From contig CAKRSS010000093.1 in the NCBI GenBank assembly GCA_934401725.1, positions 1 to 5,014 of the forward strand: a DNA stretch of 5,014 nucleotides. The letters run 5' to 3'. The DNA comes from an uncultured Eubacteriales bacterium. Lineage in GTDB: Bacteria; Bacillota; Clostridia; Oscillospirales; CAG-272. The notes beneath the pieces were generated by a model. The model searched no databases, was not told where the DNA came from, and was given only the letters and a program-made list of their open reading frames with translations. Position numbers and translations under genes: made by a program. Each line of letters begins with the position of its first letter. The first letter of the stretch is position 1. Of the stretch, positions 1 to 4,998 are shown one piece after another.

Positions 1-28
1 CGCCCCCTCTGGACTCCCCCACTCCCGT
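1..28 (+). repeat. Outer terminal inverted repeat of the left arm
   Basis: A C-rich 28-base segment (cgccccctctgg followed by actcccccactcccgt). It recurs almost exactly, same strand, at 4390-4418 and, inverted, at 4999-5014. A decayed inverted copy closes the same unit at 787-813. The pattern is that of terminal inverted repeats bounding an element of roughly 0.6-0.8 kb. The window starts at its first base, so the true outer boundary is not visible. Confidence 0.7.
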
Positions 29-288
29 CATGGATTGGTGGTGGCGGGCGTCACCCTCATTGGCGCACGCATCCGGCATCACGCCTTTCGGTGACGCACG
101 CCCTGTCCCCGCTCGGACTCGCCGGAGGGGTTCTGAAAGCGTTTGTTCTAAACTTAGCGTGACGTTTTTGGGGTCGACCAGTGCGTGCATGCGGATGGCA
201 GCTTATAGTGATGAGGTTTTGGTGCGACAGGCTTGAAAAGGTTAGTTTTTGGCAGAAAAGCGGCTAAAATTGAGCGCACGCCGAGCCC

Positions 289-390
289 CGAAAGCCTCAT
301 TTTCCACCCGCAAGCCCCACTTTCCCGCTCGCAAGTCTCATTTTTTCGCCCGCAAGCCCTATTTCCCGCCAGCCATACCCCATTATTCCG
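289..390 (+). repeat. Degenerate 20-21 bp tandem repeat, left arm only
   Basis: Four clear units and a weaker fifth begin at 289, 309, 330, 351 and 371. Each runs roughly cgcaagcc-y-cattttcccgc: a cgcaag box, a pyrimidine stretch and a T-tract. The other arm has only about 35 unrelated bases between the shared gttagttt and ttccgccta blocks. The array is therefore an expansion or insertion specific to this copy. Nothing in it looks like a gene. Confidence 0.7.
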
Positions 391-435
391 CCTAATTAGC
401 CCTCATGAGCGGCGAAGCCGCAATATGACGGCGCG
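386..435 (+). repeat. 50-bp direct repeat, copy 1 (hairpin unit)
   Basis: This unit starts ttccgcctaattagcc and ends gcgcg. It is repeated at 461-510 with a few substitutions, and as a single inverted copy at 4695-4744. It contains a hairpin at 403-428: a GCGGC/GCCGC stem with loop GAA, extended by TCAT/ATGA across a small internal loop. Confidence 0.85.
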
Positions 436-460
436 CATAGTGGGCGCATGCCCGCCACCC

Positions 461-510
461 TTCCGCCTAATTAGCCTTCATGAGCGGCGGAGCCGCAATA
501 TGATGGCGCG
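461..510 (+). repeat. 50-bp direct repeat, copy 2 (hairpin unit)
   Basis: This is the second copy of the unit at 386-435, offset by 75 bp. The hairpin spans 478-503 with the same GCGGC/GCCGC stem, and the loop changes from GAA to GGA. It is closer to the right-arm copy (loop also GGA on this strand) than copy 1 is, so it is likely the original and copy 1 the duplicate. Confidence 0.85.
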
Positions 511-786
511 GGTCGTGCGGCGTGAGCTATCGCTTTCATCAAACCTCATCCGAGCGGTGAAGCGCTCTCCGAAAACTTCATCCCGAGAACCATTTGTACC
601 GCAGACGCTCCCACCGGGACGCACTTCAGGCCGCCGGGGCGGGGCGTCCAATGGTTAGCCTGCCCAGCAAAAAGTTTCACTGCATGTTCCGGCGCGTATG
701 AGCGCGGACGCAGTGAGCTTCCCAAAAGGCGTCTTTCCGCCGGATGCTGACTTCGGCAAGGGTGAGTCCGTCCCCGCCACGCATCC

Positions 787-813
787 CAACGGGAGTTGGG
801 GGTTGTCCAAACG
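787..813 (-). repeat. Decayed inner terminal inverted repeat of the left arm
   Basis: The sequence reads caacgggagttggg then ggttgtccaaacg. It aligns to the reverse complement of 1-28 (acgggagtgggggagtccag...) with several mismatches. The other arm has a well-preserved version at the same relative place (4390-4418). It marks where the TIR-bounded part ends and the hairpin-rich tail (about 814-1041) begins. Confidence 0.55.
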
Positions 814-829
814 TTGGTGCACTCTTTTG

Positions 830-860
830 AATTTGATTATGCCTTCGGCATAATCAAATT
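830..860 (+). repeat. Perfect 14-bp stem hairpin, insert unique to the left arm
   Basis: aatttgattatgcc and ggcataatcaaatt are exact reverse complements around a three-base TTC loop. The right arm has no counterpart: there, the shared gtgcactctttt block runs almost directly into the neighbouring hairpin. The insert spans about 829-867 and replaces one side of that neighbour. There is only a short T-run downstream (ttgttcttt), so a terminator role is possible but weak. Confidence 0.8.
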
Positions 861-864
861 GTTC

Positions 865-888
865 TTTCTCTGTTGCATAACAGAAAAG
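865..888 (+). repeat. Imperfect hairpin around TGTTGCATAACA
   Basis: tctgtt and aacaga pair exactly around a GCAT loop. The pairing continues outwards after one mismatch. It is the counterpart of the perfect 13-bp hairpin at 4325-4354 in the other arm, here damaged on one side by the insert at 829-867. Confidence 0.65.
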
Positions 889-898
889 TACACTTCTT

Positions 899-915
899 AA
901 CGTCCCGCAGACGTT
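899..915 (+). repeat. Short hairpin AACGTC/GACGTT
   Basis: aacgtc and gacgtt pair around ccgca. The equivalent in the right arm (4301-4317) has a 7-bp stem. The hairpin is kept in both arms with one stem pair lost here. Confidence 0.6.
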
Positions 916-1075
916 GTGGCGTGCGCCTGCCAAGGCCAAAGAACTCCTTTTATAAAAAACATTTTTGCCGAACGTCCCGGCGCGCGCCCCCACGGGCGCA
1001 GGCACTCCCGCATACAGGCATATGCCAATACGCCTCACCCCCCGCTTCCCCCGGCAAAAAACACCCCCCACCCTA

Positions 1076-1104
1076 TTTACAATCTCACAAAAAAGGTTTA
1101 TAAT
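1076..1104 (+). promoter_or_regulatory. SigA-type promoter for the GH2 gene
   Basis: The -35 box is TTTACA at 1076-1081 (five of six consensus bases), followed by a 17-bp spacer and TATAAT at 1099-1104. A second TATAAT lies immediately downstream at 1105-1110 but has no good -35 at standard distance. The start of transcription should be near 1111, giving a leader of about 30 bases before the ATG. The promoter lies in AT-rich unique DNA only about 35 bp inside the end of the left repeat arm. No operator-like dyad is evident. Confidence 0.75.
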
Positions 1105-1130
1105 TATAATGAAAAATTCTAACCCCTACC

Positions 1131-1136
1131 GGAGGT
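1131..1136 (+). promoter_or_regulatory. Ribosome binding site of the GH2 gene
   Basis: GGAGGT is seven bases before the ATG at 1144. This near-perfect Shine-Dalgarno fixes the start codon. Confidence 0.85.
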
Positions 1137-1143
1137 AAAAAGC

Positions 1144-2913
1144 ATGTCACTCCCCCGCCCTGAGTATCCGCGGCCGCAGCTGCGCCGCGACACGTGGCTC
1201 TGCCTCAACGGCCAATGGCAGTTCGTTACCGACCCCGCACGCTCCGGCCGCGCGCGCGGCCTCGCAAAGCCTGACTCCGCACTGCCGCGCGAGATAAACG
1301 TCCCGTTCTGCATGGAAAGCTCCCTCTCCGGCATCGGCGAGACCGACTTCTGCGACGCCGTCTGGTACCGCCGCGAAATCAGCCTGCCCGCCGGATGGCT
1401 CGCCGACGGACGCCGCGTGCTGCTGCACGTCGACGCCTGCGACTGGCGCAGCGAGGTCTGGGTCAACGGTAAATCCGTCGGCACGCACGTCGGCGGCTAT
1501 ACCCCCGCTACATATGACATAACAGCGGCGCTCGACCCCGCGTCCGCCTCCGCAGTCGTGACGATATGCGCCGAGGATACGCTCCGCTCCTGCGAGCAGC
1601 CCTCCGGCAAACAGTCACAGAGCTACGGCTCGCATGGCTGCTTCTATACCCGCACCACCGGCATCTGGCAGTCGGTCTGGCTCGAGTCCGTGCCCGCTGC
1701 CTACATAAAAAATGTCCGCTACCTCACCGACGTCAAGGCCGGTACGCTGACAGTCGAGGCGACAGTCGCTTCGACAATCGAGGCGACCGTCGAAGCGACC
1801 GCCGCGGCTGACCTTTCGGGCGGCCTCACCTTTTCCGCCGAGGCCTGCTATGAGGGACGCCCCGTCGGCGCGGCGTCGACCACGGTCACGGGCGGCTTCT
1901 GCACGCTCACCCTCCCGCTCTCCGAGCTGCACCTCTGGAACGTCGGAGAAGGACGGCTGTACGACCTGCGCCTGACGCTCGGCGAGGACACCGTCGACAG
2001 CTATTTCGGCATGCGCTCGCTCGCCGTGCGCGACGGTATGCTGTATATCAACGACCGCCCCGTCTTCCAGCGCCTCGTGCTCGACCAGGGCTTCTACCCC
2101 GACGGCATCTACACCGCGCCCACCGACGCCGAGCTCGTCGCCGACATCGAGCGCTCGCTCGCCTGCGGCTTCAACGGCGCGCGCCTGCACCAGAAAATAT
2201 TCGAGCCCCGCTTCCTCTACCACTGCGACCGCCTCGGCTACATTGTCTGGGGCGAGCACGCGAACTGGGGGCTCGACGTCTCGCGTCCCGAGGCCTACGG
2301 CGGCTTTATGCCCGAGTGGCTTGAGGCGCTCGAGCGCGACGTCAACCACCCCGCTATCATCGGCTGGTGCCCGCTCAACGAGACACAGCGCAACCAGAAT
2401 CCCGACTTCGTCCGCGCGCTCATGGCGCTGACCCGCGCCTACGACCCCGCCCGCCCCGTCATCGACGCCTCGGGCTGGTGCCACGTCTCGGCCTCCGAGT
2501 CCGACATCATGGACTGGCACGACTACGATCAGAACCCCGTCACCTTCCGCGAGCGGTACGAAAACGTCGCGCGCGGGCAGGCGATACACTCGTCGCGCAA
2601 CGCCGCGGACATACGTCCCGTTTTCGTCAGCGAGTACGGCGGCATCCGCTGGGCACCCGAGGGCAATGGCTGGGGCTACGGCGACGCGCCGACCACGCCC
2701 GAGGAGTTCCTCGCGCGCTTCGAGGGACTGACCCGCGCCCTGCTCGAGAACCCCTGCATCACCGGCCTGTGCTACACCCAGCTGACCGACGTTGAGCAGG
2801 AGGTCAACGGCCTTTACACCTACGACCGCCGCCCTAAGTTCGACGTCTCAAATTTCCGCCGCGTGCTGAGCGCCCCCGCCGCATCCGAGACGGCAAGAGG
2901 CAAAAAAGACTGA
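1144..2913 (+). CDS. Glycoside hydrolase family 2 enzyme (beta-glycosidase, substrate undetermined)
   Basis: A 589-residue retaining beta-glycosidase with the three-domain GH2 core. The sugar-binding jelly-roll covers about residues 1-185 (VWYRREISLP; VDACDWRSEVWVNGK from 96; GIWQSVWLE from 173). An Ig-like domain covers about 186-295. The TIM barrel runs from about 299 (LYINDRPVF) to 575. In the barrel, the predicted acid/base is E413 (GWCPLNET) and the nucleophile E497 (VFVSEYGG); GFNGARLHQK (342-351) and WGEHANWG (369 on) are family motifs. There is no signal peptide, so it should act in the cytoplasm on an imported glycoside. The length suits the short beta-glucuronidase/beta-galactosidase-like GH2 group without extra LacZ domains. 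GH2 activities include beta-galactosidase, glucuronidase and mannosidase, and I cannot choose among them. The start is fixed by GGAGGT. The stop lies inside the first unit of the downstream 21-bp array. It is probably the first gene of an operon with the dehydrogenase. Confidence 0.95.
   Translation: MSLPRPEYPRPQLRRDTWLCLNGQWQFVTDPARSGRARGLAKPDSALPREINVPFCMESSLSGIGETDFCDAVWYRREISLPAGWLADGRRVLLHVDACDWRSEVWVNGKSVGTHVGGYTPATYDITAALDPASASAVVTICAEDTLRSCEQPSGKQSQSYGSHGCFYTRTTGIWQSVWLESVPAAYIKNVRYLTDVKAGTLTVEATVASTIEATVEATAAADLSGGLTFSAEACYEGRPVGAASTTVTGGFCTLTLPLSELHLWNVGEGRLYDLRLTLGEDTVDSYFGMRSLAVRDGMLYINDRPVFQRLVLDQGFYPDGIYTAPTDAELVADIERSLACGFNGARLHQKIFEPRFLYHCDRLGYIVWGEHANWGLDVSRPEAYGGFMPEWLEALERDVNHPAIIGWCPLNETQRNQNPDFVRALMALTRAYDPARPVIDASGWCHVSASESDIMDWHDYDQNPVTFRERYENVARGQAIHSSRNAADIRPVFVSEYGGIRWAPEGNGWGYGDAPTTPEEFLARFEGLTRALLENPCITGLCYTQLTDVEQEVNGLYTYDRRPKFDVSNFRRVLSAPAASETARGKKD
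1753..1800 (+). repeat. Four 12-bp in-frame repeats inside the GH2 gene
   Basis: Four consecutive 12-base units (gtcgaggcgaca-like) encode VEAT-VAST-IEAT-VEAT at residues 204-219, followed by AAAD. They fall at the start of the Ig-like domain. They look like an in-frame slippage expansion that keeps the reading frame and adds beta-prone residues; catalysis should not be affected. Confidence 0.75.
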
Positions 2914-3098
2914 TTTCCGGCCGTTTCGGCTTGATTTGAGGCAGTTTCAGCTTGATTTCAGGCAGTTTCAGCTTGATTTCAGGCAATTTTGGCTTGATTT
3001 GAGGCAGTTTCAGCTTGATTTCAGGCAATTTTGGCTTGATTTGAGGCAGTTTCAGCCTGATTTTGGACAGTTTTAACTTGATTTTCAACCATTAAAAA
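2910..3098 (+). repeat. 21-bp tandem repeat array between the two genes
   Basis: Eight units of exactly 21 bp start at 2910, 2931, 2952, 2973, 2994, 3015, 3036 and 3057, with a decayed ninth at 3078. Two main versions alternate: A (ttgatttgaggcagtttcag + c) and B (ttgatttcaggcaattttgg + c). The order is degenerate, A, A/B hybrid, B, A, B, A, degenerate. The TGA stop of the GH2 gene is in the first unit, and TGA recurs in that frame in the following units. Each unit has two T-tracts about 10-11 bp apart, which would favour DNA curvature. Open frames on the minus strand encode heptad strings (KLPQIKP-like) but lack a start with an RBS. No CRISPR-type spacers are present. Confidence 0.95.
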
Positions 3099-3106
3099 GC
3101 AATTTG

Positions 3107-3112
3107 AAAGGA
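3107..3112 (+). promoter_or_regulatory. Ribosome binding site of the dehydrogenase gene
   Basis: AAAGGA lies 10 bases before the ATG at 3123, at the 3' edge of the 21-bp array. The alternative ATG at 3138 has no such site, which favours 3123. I see no convincing promoter in 3060-3122. Confidence 0.65.
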
Positions 3113-3122
3113 ATATAAAACC

Positions 3123-4139
3123 ATGAACAACAAGACAATGAAGGCCGCCGTGCTTCACGCCGTGGCAGATTTCCGTTACGAAGAGGTTCCCATGCCCGTG
3201 CGCGAGCCGGGCGAGGTAATGATACAGGTGGGCGCGTGTGGCGTCTGCGGCTCGGACATCCCGCGCGTTTTCACCAAGGGAACCTACCATTTCCCGACCA
3301 TCCCCGGCCATGAGTTCGCCGGAAAGATCGTCGAGGCGGACGACCCGGCGCTCGTCGGGCGCAAAGCTGCGATTTTCCCGCTCATTCCCTGCCACAAGTG
3401 CGCCGCCTGCGAGGTGGGCGAGTACGTCAACTGCGAGCATTACGACTATTACGGCTCCCGCCGCGACGGCGGATTTGCCGAGTACGTGTCGGTCAGGCGC
3501 GAGAACCTTGTGCTGCTGCCAGACAACATTTCCTACGCCTGCGGTTCGCTCTGCGAGCCGGGCTCGGTCGCGCGCGCTGCCATCCGTCGTCTCGACGTAC
3601 AGCTCGGGGACACCGTCGTGGTGTTCGGCGCGGGCCCCATCGGCCTTATCGCGGCGCAGTGGGCGCGCGTTGCGGGCGCGTCGCGCGTCCGCGTGGTGGA
3701 CATAAACGAAAAAAAGCTGGCGTTCGCGGCCTCCTTCGGCTTTGAGGCCTACGACGCCGAGCGCGACGGCCGCGCCGACTGCGTGCTTGAGGGCACGGGC
3801 GCGTCGGGCGCGCTGAACAACGCGATTCTCGCGCTCAAGGACCACGGCCGCATGGTGCTGATGGGCAACCCGGCGCGCGACATGACCATTTCGCAGTCGA
3901 ACTACTCGCAGATACTGCGCCGCGAGATACAGCTGACGGGCACCTGGAACTCGTCCTTCAACCGCCGCGTCAACGACTGGACGGCGACGGTCGAGGCCAT
4001 GTCGACGGGACTTGTCAAGTACGAGGAGCTCATCACGCACCGCGTCCCGCTCGAGCACGCTCCCGAGGCCCTCGAAATGATGCGCGACGGCAAGGAATTT
4101 TACACCAAAGTGACGGTAGTCAACGAGATTGGTGACTGA
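3123..4139 (+). CDS. Zinc-dependent medium-chain dehydrogenase, GatD-like (galactitol-1-phosphate 5-dehydrogenase family)
   Basis: A 338-residue MDR-family polyol/alcohol dehydrogenase. The GroES-like domain carries the likely catalytic zinc residues C42 (CGVCGSDIPR), H63 and E64 (PGHEFAG), and E145 (LCEPGS). C90, C93, C96 and C104 form the structural zinc lobe. The Rossmann domain has GAGPIG at 169-174. D193 ends the second strand (RVRVVDIN) and predicts NAD rather than NADP. CGSDIPRVF, GSRRDGGFAEYV and ILRREIQLTGTW resemble E. coli GatD as I recall it, and the length (about 346 there) agrees. GatD oxidises galactitol-1-phosphate to tagatose-6-phosphate. No PTS genes are visible, so sorbitol/iditol-type dehydrogenation is equally possible. 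It follows the GH2 gene by 209 bp filled with the 21-bp array; lacking its own clear promoter, it is probably co-transcribed. It ends in two in-frame stops (TGA TAA). All family residues I checked are intact. Confidence 0.93.
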   Translation: MNNKTMKAAVLHAVADFRYEEVPMPVREPGEVMIQVGACGVCGSDIPRVFTKGTYHFPTIPGHEFAGKIVEADDPALVGRKAAIFPLIPCHKCAACEVGEYVNCEHYDYYGSRRDGGFAEYVSVRRENLVLLPDNISYACGSLCEPGSVARAAIRRLDVQLGDTVVVFGAGPIGLIAAQWARVAGASRVRVVDINEKKLAFAASFGFEAYDAERDGRADCVLEGTGASGALNNAILALKDHGRMVLMGNPARDMTISQSNYSQILRREIQLTGTWNSSFNRRVNDWTATVEAMSTGLVKYEELITHRVPLEHAPEALEMMRDGKEFYTKVTVVNEIGD

Positions 4140-4174
4140 TAAGAATTGAATTGTGATAGTTTTACAAAAAAGTG

Positions 4175-4203
4175 TTGCAATTTTGAGTGATGTTTGTTAA
4201 AAT
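4175..4203 (+). promoter_or_regulatory. Possible outward promoter facing the right repeat arm
   Basis: TTGCAA (4175-4180), a 17-bp spacer and TAAAAT (4198-4203) make a moderate SigA-like match in the AT-rich spacer after the dehydrogenase. It would transcribe into the right arm. No gene with a credible start follows: an ATG at 4224 opens only 14 codons, with AAAGGA 12 bases upstream. AT-rich DNA makes chance matches common. Confidence 0.3.
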
Positions 4204-4300
4204 ATAAAGGATAATTTTTAGGCATGCACGGCCGGGGTGAGGCGTATTGGCATATGCCTGTGTGCTAAGAAAGTTCTTTGCCCATGGGGGCACTCGCCAT

Positions 4301-4317
4301 AACGTCCGCGGGACGTT
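4301..4317 (+). repeat. Perfect hairpin AACGTCC/GGACGTT
   Basis: A 7-bp stem around GCG. It is the first of three hairpins in close succession in the tail of the right arm; its counterpart in the left arm is 899-915. Confidence 0.75.
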
Positions 4318-4324
4318 AAGAAGT

Positions 4325-4354
4325 GTACTTTTCTGTTATGCAACAGAAAAGTAC
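4325..4354 (+). repeat. Perfect 13-bp stem hairpin with ATGC loop
   Basis: gtacttttctgtt and aacagaaaagtac are exact reverse complements separated by ATGC. The hairpin is seven bases after the previous one. The left arm keeps the loop and the inner stem. It could form in DNA or RNA. No T-run follows on the + strand, so a Rho-independent terminator in that direction is unlikely. Confidence 0.85.
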
Positions 4355-4371
4355 CAAAAGAGTGCACCAAA

Positions 4372-4395
4372 GGGGACGAACCTACGGTTCGCCCC
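4372..4395 (+). repeat. GC-rich hairpin with one bulged A
   Basis: gggg-a-cgaacc and ggttcg-cccc pair around a TAC loop, with A4376 bulged. Its right side runs into the terminal inverted repeat at 4390. The left arm has no clear equivalent; that part is rearranged or decayed (about 800-815). No T-run follows. Confidence 0.7.
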
Positions 4396-4418
4396 CCTCT
4401 GGACTCCCCCACTCCCGT
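4390..4418 (+). repeat. Inner terminal inverted repeat of the right arm
   Basis: A 29-base copy of the C-rich end at 1-28 with one extra C. It faces the inverted copy at 4999-5014, bounding about 625 bp. It is the best-preserved inner TIR in the window. Confidence 0.75.
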
Positions 4419-4694
4419 GGGATGCTTTATGGGGACGTGCTCACCCTTGCCGAAGTCTGCATCCGGCGGAAAGACGCCTTTCGGGAAGCGCACTGCATCC
4501 GCGTTCATACTCGCCGGAAAGTGCACTGAAACCCGAGCTGGGCAGGCTAACCATTGGACGCCCCGCCCCGGCGGCCCTCCGTGCGTCCCGGTGGGGGCGT
4601 CTGCGGTACAAATGGTTCTCGGAATGAAGTCTCCGGAGAACGCTTCACCGCTCGAATGAGGTTCGATAGAACCGATAGCTCACGCTGCACGACC

Positions 4695-4744
4695 CGCGCT
4701 ATCATATTGCGGCTCCGCCGCTCATGAAGGCTATTTAGGCGGAA
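4695..4744 (-). repeat. Single inverted copy of the 50-bp hairpin unit
   Basis: This is the reverse-complement counterpart of 386-435 and 461-510. The hairpin spans 4702-4727 (TCAT...GCGGC, loop, GCCGC...ATGA). The GC stem is identical in all three copies, while the loop and flanks vary. Confidence 0.8.
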
Positions 4745-4998
4745 ATTCTTTCGGAAGTGGCGCACCAATCAGAGCAAAACTAACTTTTTCAAGCCTGCCT
4801 TGCCCAAACCTCACCCCTATAAGCTGCCATCCGCACGCACGCACTGGTCGACCCCAAAAGACGTCCCTATAAGTTTAGAAAAAACGCTTTTAGAACCCTT
4901 TCGGCGAGTCCGAGCGGGGACAGGGAGTGCGTCACCGAAAGGCGTGATGCCGGCACCGTGCGTGCAATGAGGGTGTCGCCCGCCACCGCCAATCCATG

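Larger units (their letters stand above)
1..1041 (+). repeat. Left arm of a long inverted repeat (non-coding mobile-like element)
   Basis: Read 5' to 3', this stretch matches the reverse complement of 4234-5014 along nearly its whole length, with substitutions and several indels. Shared landmarks in the same order are the C-rich outer end ending actcccgtcatggattgg, ggggtcgaccagtgcgtgc, gcggatggcagcttata, the gagcggcg/gccgc hairpin, gagaaccatttgtaccgcag, ggcgtctttccgccggatgc, gcataacagaaaagtacac and ggcatatgccaatacgcctc. Similarity stops abruptly after cgcctcacccc. This arm is about 260 bp longer than the other because of a tandem expansion (289-390), a 50-bp duplication, a hairpin insert (830-860) and about 55 extra bases near 950-1010. 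I find no credible protein gene and no transposase. It is probably a dispersed genomic repeat; copy number cannot be judged from one window. Confidence 0.9.

Noticed and set aside
233..658. 141-codon + frame across the tandem expansions of the left arm
   Set aside because: Its first half is repeat expansion absent from the other arm. The shared C-terminal part shows mostly amino-acid-changing differences.
1..1041. Arm as an insertion sequence with its own transposase, or as a group II intron
   Set aside because: No frame shows transposase or reverse-transcriptase motifs, and no intron domain V-like hairpin was recognised.
655..1071. 138-codon minus-strand open frame containing VLFCYATEK
   Set aside because: It lies inside the left arm. 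The right-arm counterpart (from 4247 +) shares a short peptide around the hairpin but then shifts frame through indels. No RBS or known domain was seen.
1615..2589. 324-codon minus-strand frame opposite the GH2 gene
   Set aside because: It is antisense to a strongly supported enzyme. Long antisense frames are expected in GC-rich genes, and no domain was recognised.
2834..3088. Minus-strand frame encoding heptad KLPEIKL-type repeats
   Set aside because: A 21-bp repeat is automatically open as seven-residue repeats. The start is TTG without an RBS, and the frame runs into the antisense of the GH2 gene.
2910..3098. Array as CRISPR or replication iterons
   Set aside because: The units are contiguous with no unique spacers, and there is no Cas or Rep gene nearby, so neither reading has support.
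3021..4058. 345-codon minus-strand frame opposite the dehydrogenase
   Set aside because: It is the antisense shadow of the conserved dehydrogenase, extending into the 21-bp array; its composition is Arg/Ala/Val-rich with no motifs.
4224..4268. 14-codon leader-like ORF after the outward promoter candidate
   Set aside because: AAAGGA is 12 bases away, longer than usual. The ORF crosses the arm boundary, so it is not conserved as a unit.
4301..4395. Hairpins as Rho-independent terminators of the operon
   Set aside because: None is followed by a T-run on the + strand, and the first lies more than 160 bp beyond the stop codon.
4247..4627. 126-codon + strand open frame in the right arm
   Set aside because: The frame is not conserved in the left arm, the sequence crosses three hairpins and a TIR, and no good Shine-Dalgarno precedes the ATG.
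4547..4768. 73-codon minus-strand frame in the right arm
   Set aside because: It is the counterpart of the C-terminal part of 233-658, with the same argument; no ribosome binding site was recognised.
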